Origin: Haematobacter genomosp. 1
GTDB taxonomy: Bacteria; Pseudomonadota; Alphaproteobacteria; Rhodobacterales; Rhodobacteraceae
Reading direction: 5' to 3'
DNA: 64,000 nt
Assembly: GCF_002196855.1 (NCBI RefSeq)
Contig: NZ_NIPW01000008.1
Coordinates: 146,007-210,006 of the forward strand
Under the pieces are notes generated by a model. That model did no database searches. It was not told the DNA's origin and was given only the letters and a program-made list of their open reading frames with translations. Position 1 is the stretch's first letter; each line of letters begins with the position of its first letter. Positions 63,896-64,000 of the stretch are shown one piece after another. The position numbers and the translations under genes are program-made.

Positions 63896-64000
63896 CACCA
63901 GCCTCCAGCTGTACTGCTTCTCACGGTATCGCTTAATTTCACGGTTTCAATCTCCACTGTGGCCCTTCTTCGCAGAAGCATGAATATGACATAATTATCG
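63895..64000 (-). CDS. Possible 3' end of an upstream gene (partial)
   Basis: A frame open from the window edge ends in TGA at 63895-63897, overlapping the HlyD start as TGATG. The visible ~34 residues are not recognisable. The coupling is suggestive, but the peptide could be non-coding. Low confidence. Confidence 0.25.
   Translation of the reverse strand, partial: DNYVIFMLLRRRATVEIETVKLSDTVRSSTAGGW

Noticed and set aside
1..64000. Defence systems, prophage, CRISPR, tRNA or rRNA genes
   Set aside because: Looked for throughout; no repeat arrays, cloverleaf-like sequences or phage/defence proteins were recognised.

Overview
This window is 64 kb of high-GC chromosomal DNA. It is dense with tightly overlapping catabolic and transport operons. 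Gene content and sequence style point to an alphaproteobacterium, most likely in or near the Rhodobacterales: a ChvE/GguAB-type sugar transporter, a GbpR-like LysR, an L-arabinose/D-galactose oxidative pathway, several PotABCD- and Fbp-type ABC systems, and a possible EcfG-type promoter. Genus cannot be fixed from the sequence alone. No rRNA, tRNA, CRISPR array, prophage or intact insertion sequence was seen. The only mobile-DNA traces are two related MITE-like elements of about 150 bp (21660-21809 and 36258-36413).

Left part (1-20 kb). An unrecognised protein converges on a SulP anion transporter, followed by an Orn/Lys/Arg decarboxylase and a small PRC-barrel protein with an EcfG-like promoter. 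Next is a catabolic island. One arm (minus strand) is a two-subunit TPP 2-oxoacid decarboxylase, an aldehyde dehydrogenase and a LysR regulator. The other arm (plus strand) is acyl-CoA dehydrogenase, class III CoA transferase, mesaconyl-CoA-hydratase-like MaoC protein and citramalyl-CoA-lyase-like CitE protein. Chained together they could take a 2-oxoacid through aldehyde, acid, acyl-CoA, enoyl-CoA and 3-hydroxyacyl-CoA to acetyl-CoA plus a 2-oxo product. After it comes a two-component system and an Fbp-type iron ABC transporter. Its substrate-binding gene is a clear pseudogene (two nonsense codons and one frameshift), and the kinase lacks the usual acidic residue after its phospho-acceptor histidine.

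Middle (20-48 kb). A secreted Ntn amidase precedes a nine-gene LacI-led operon on the minus strand: LacI, polyamine-type binding protein, two permeases, ATPase, nucleoside hydrolase, adenine deaminase, M20 amidohydrolase, phosphoribosyltransferase. This reads as a nucleoside or nucleobase scavenging unit. Then follow a BCCT transporter, a GH25 lysozyme-like lipoprotein, purU, a TetR-controlled PaoABC-like molybdenum hydroxylase, and a peptide/amino-acid operon (P1 peptidase, polar amino-acid ABC transporter, D-amino-acid transaminase) divergent from a LysR gene. A histidine-rich PadR/YqjI-like regulator lies next to it.

Right part (48-64 kb). A GbpR-ChvE-GguA-GguB-GguC locus runs directly into arabinonate/galactonate dehydratase, 2-dehydro-3-deoxygalactonokinase, KDPGal aldolase and a sugar lactonase. 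The galactose/arabinose dehydrogenase lies on the opposite strand. Together they take D-galactose to pyruvate and glyceraldehyde-3-phosphate, and GguC suggests a side branch for L-arabinose. The window ends in an HlyD-RbbA-YhhJ type efflux operon on the minus strand.
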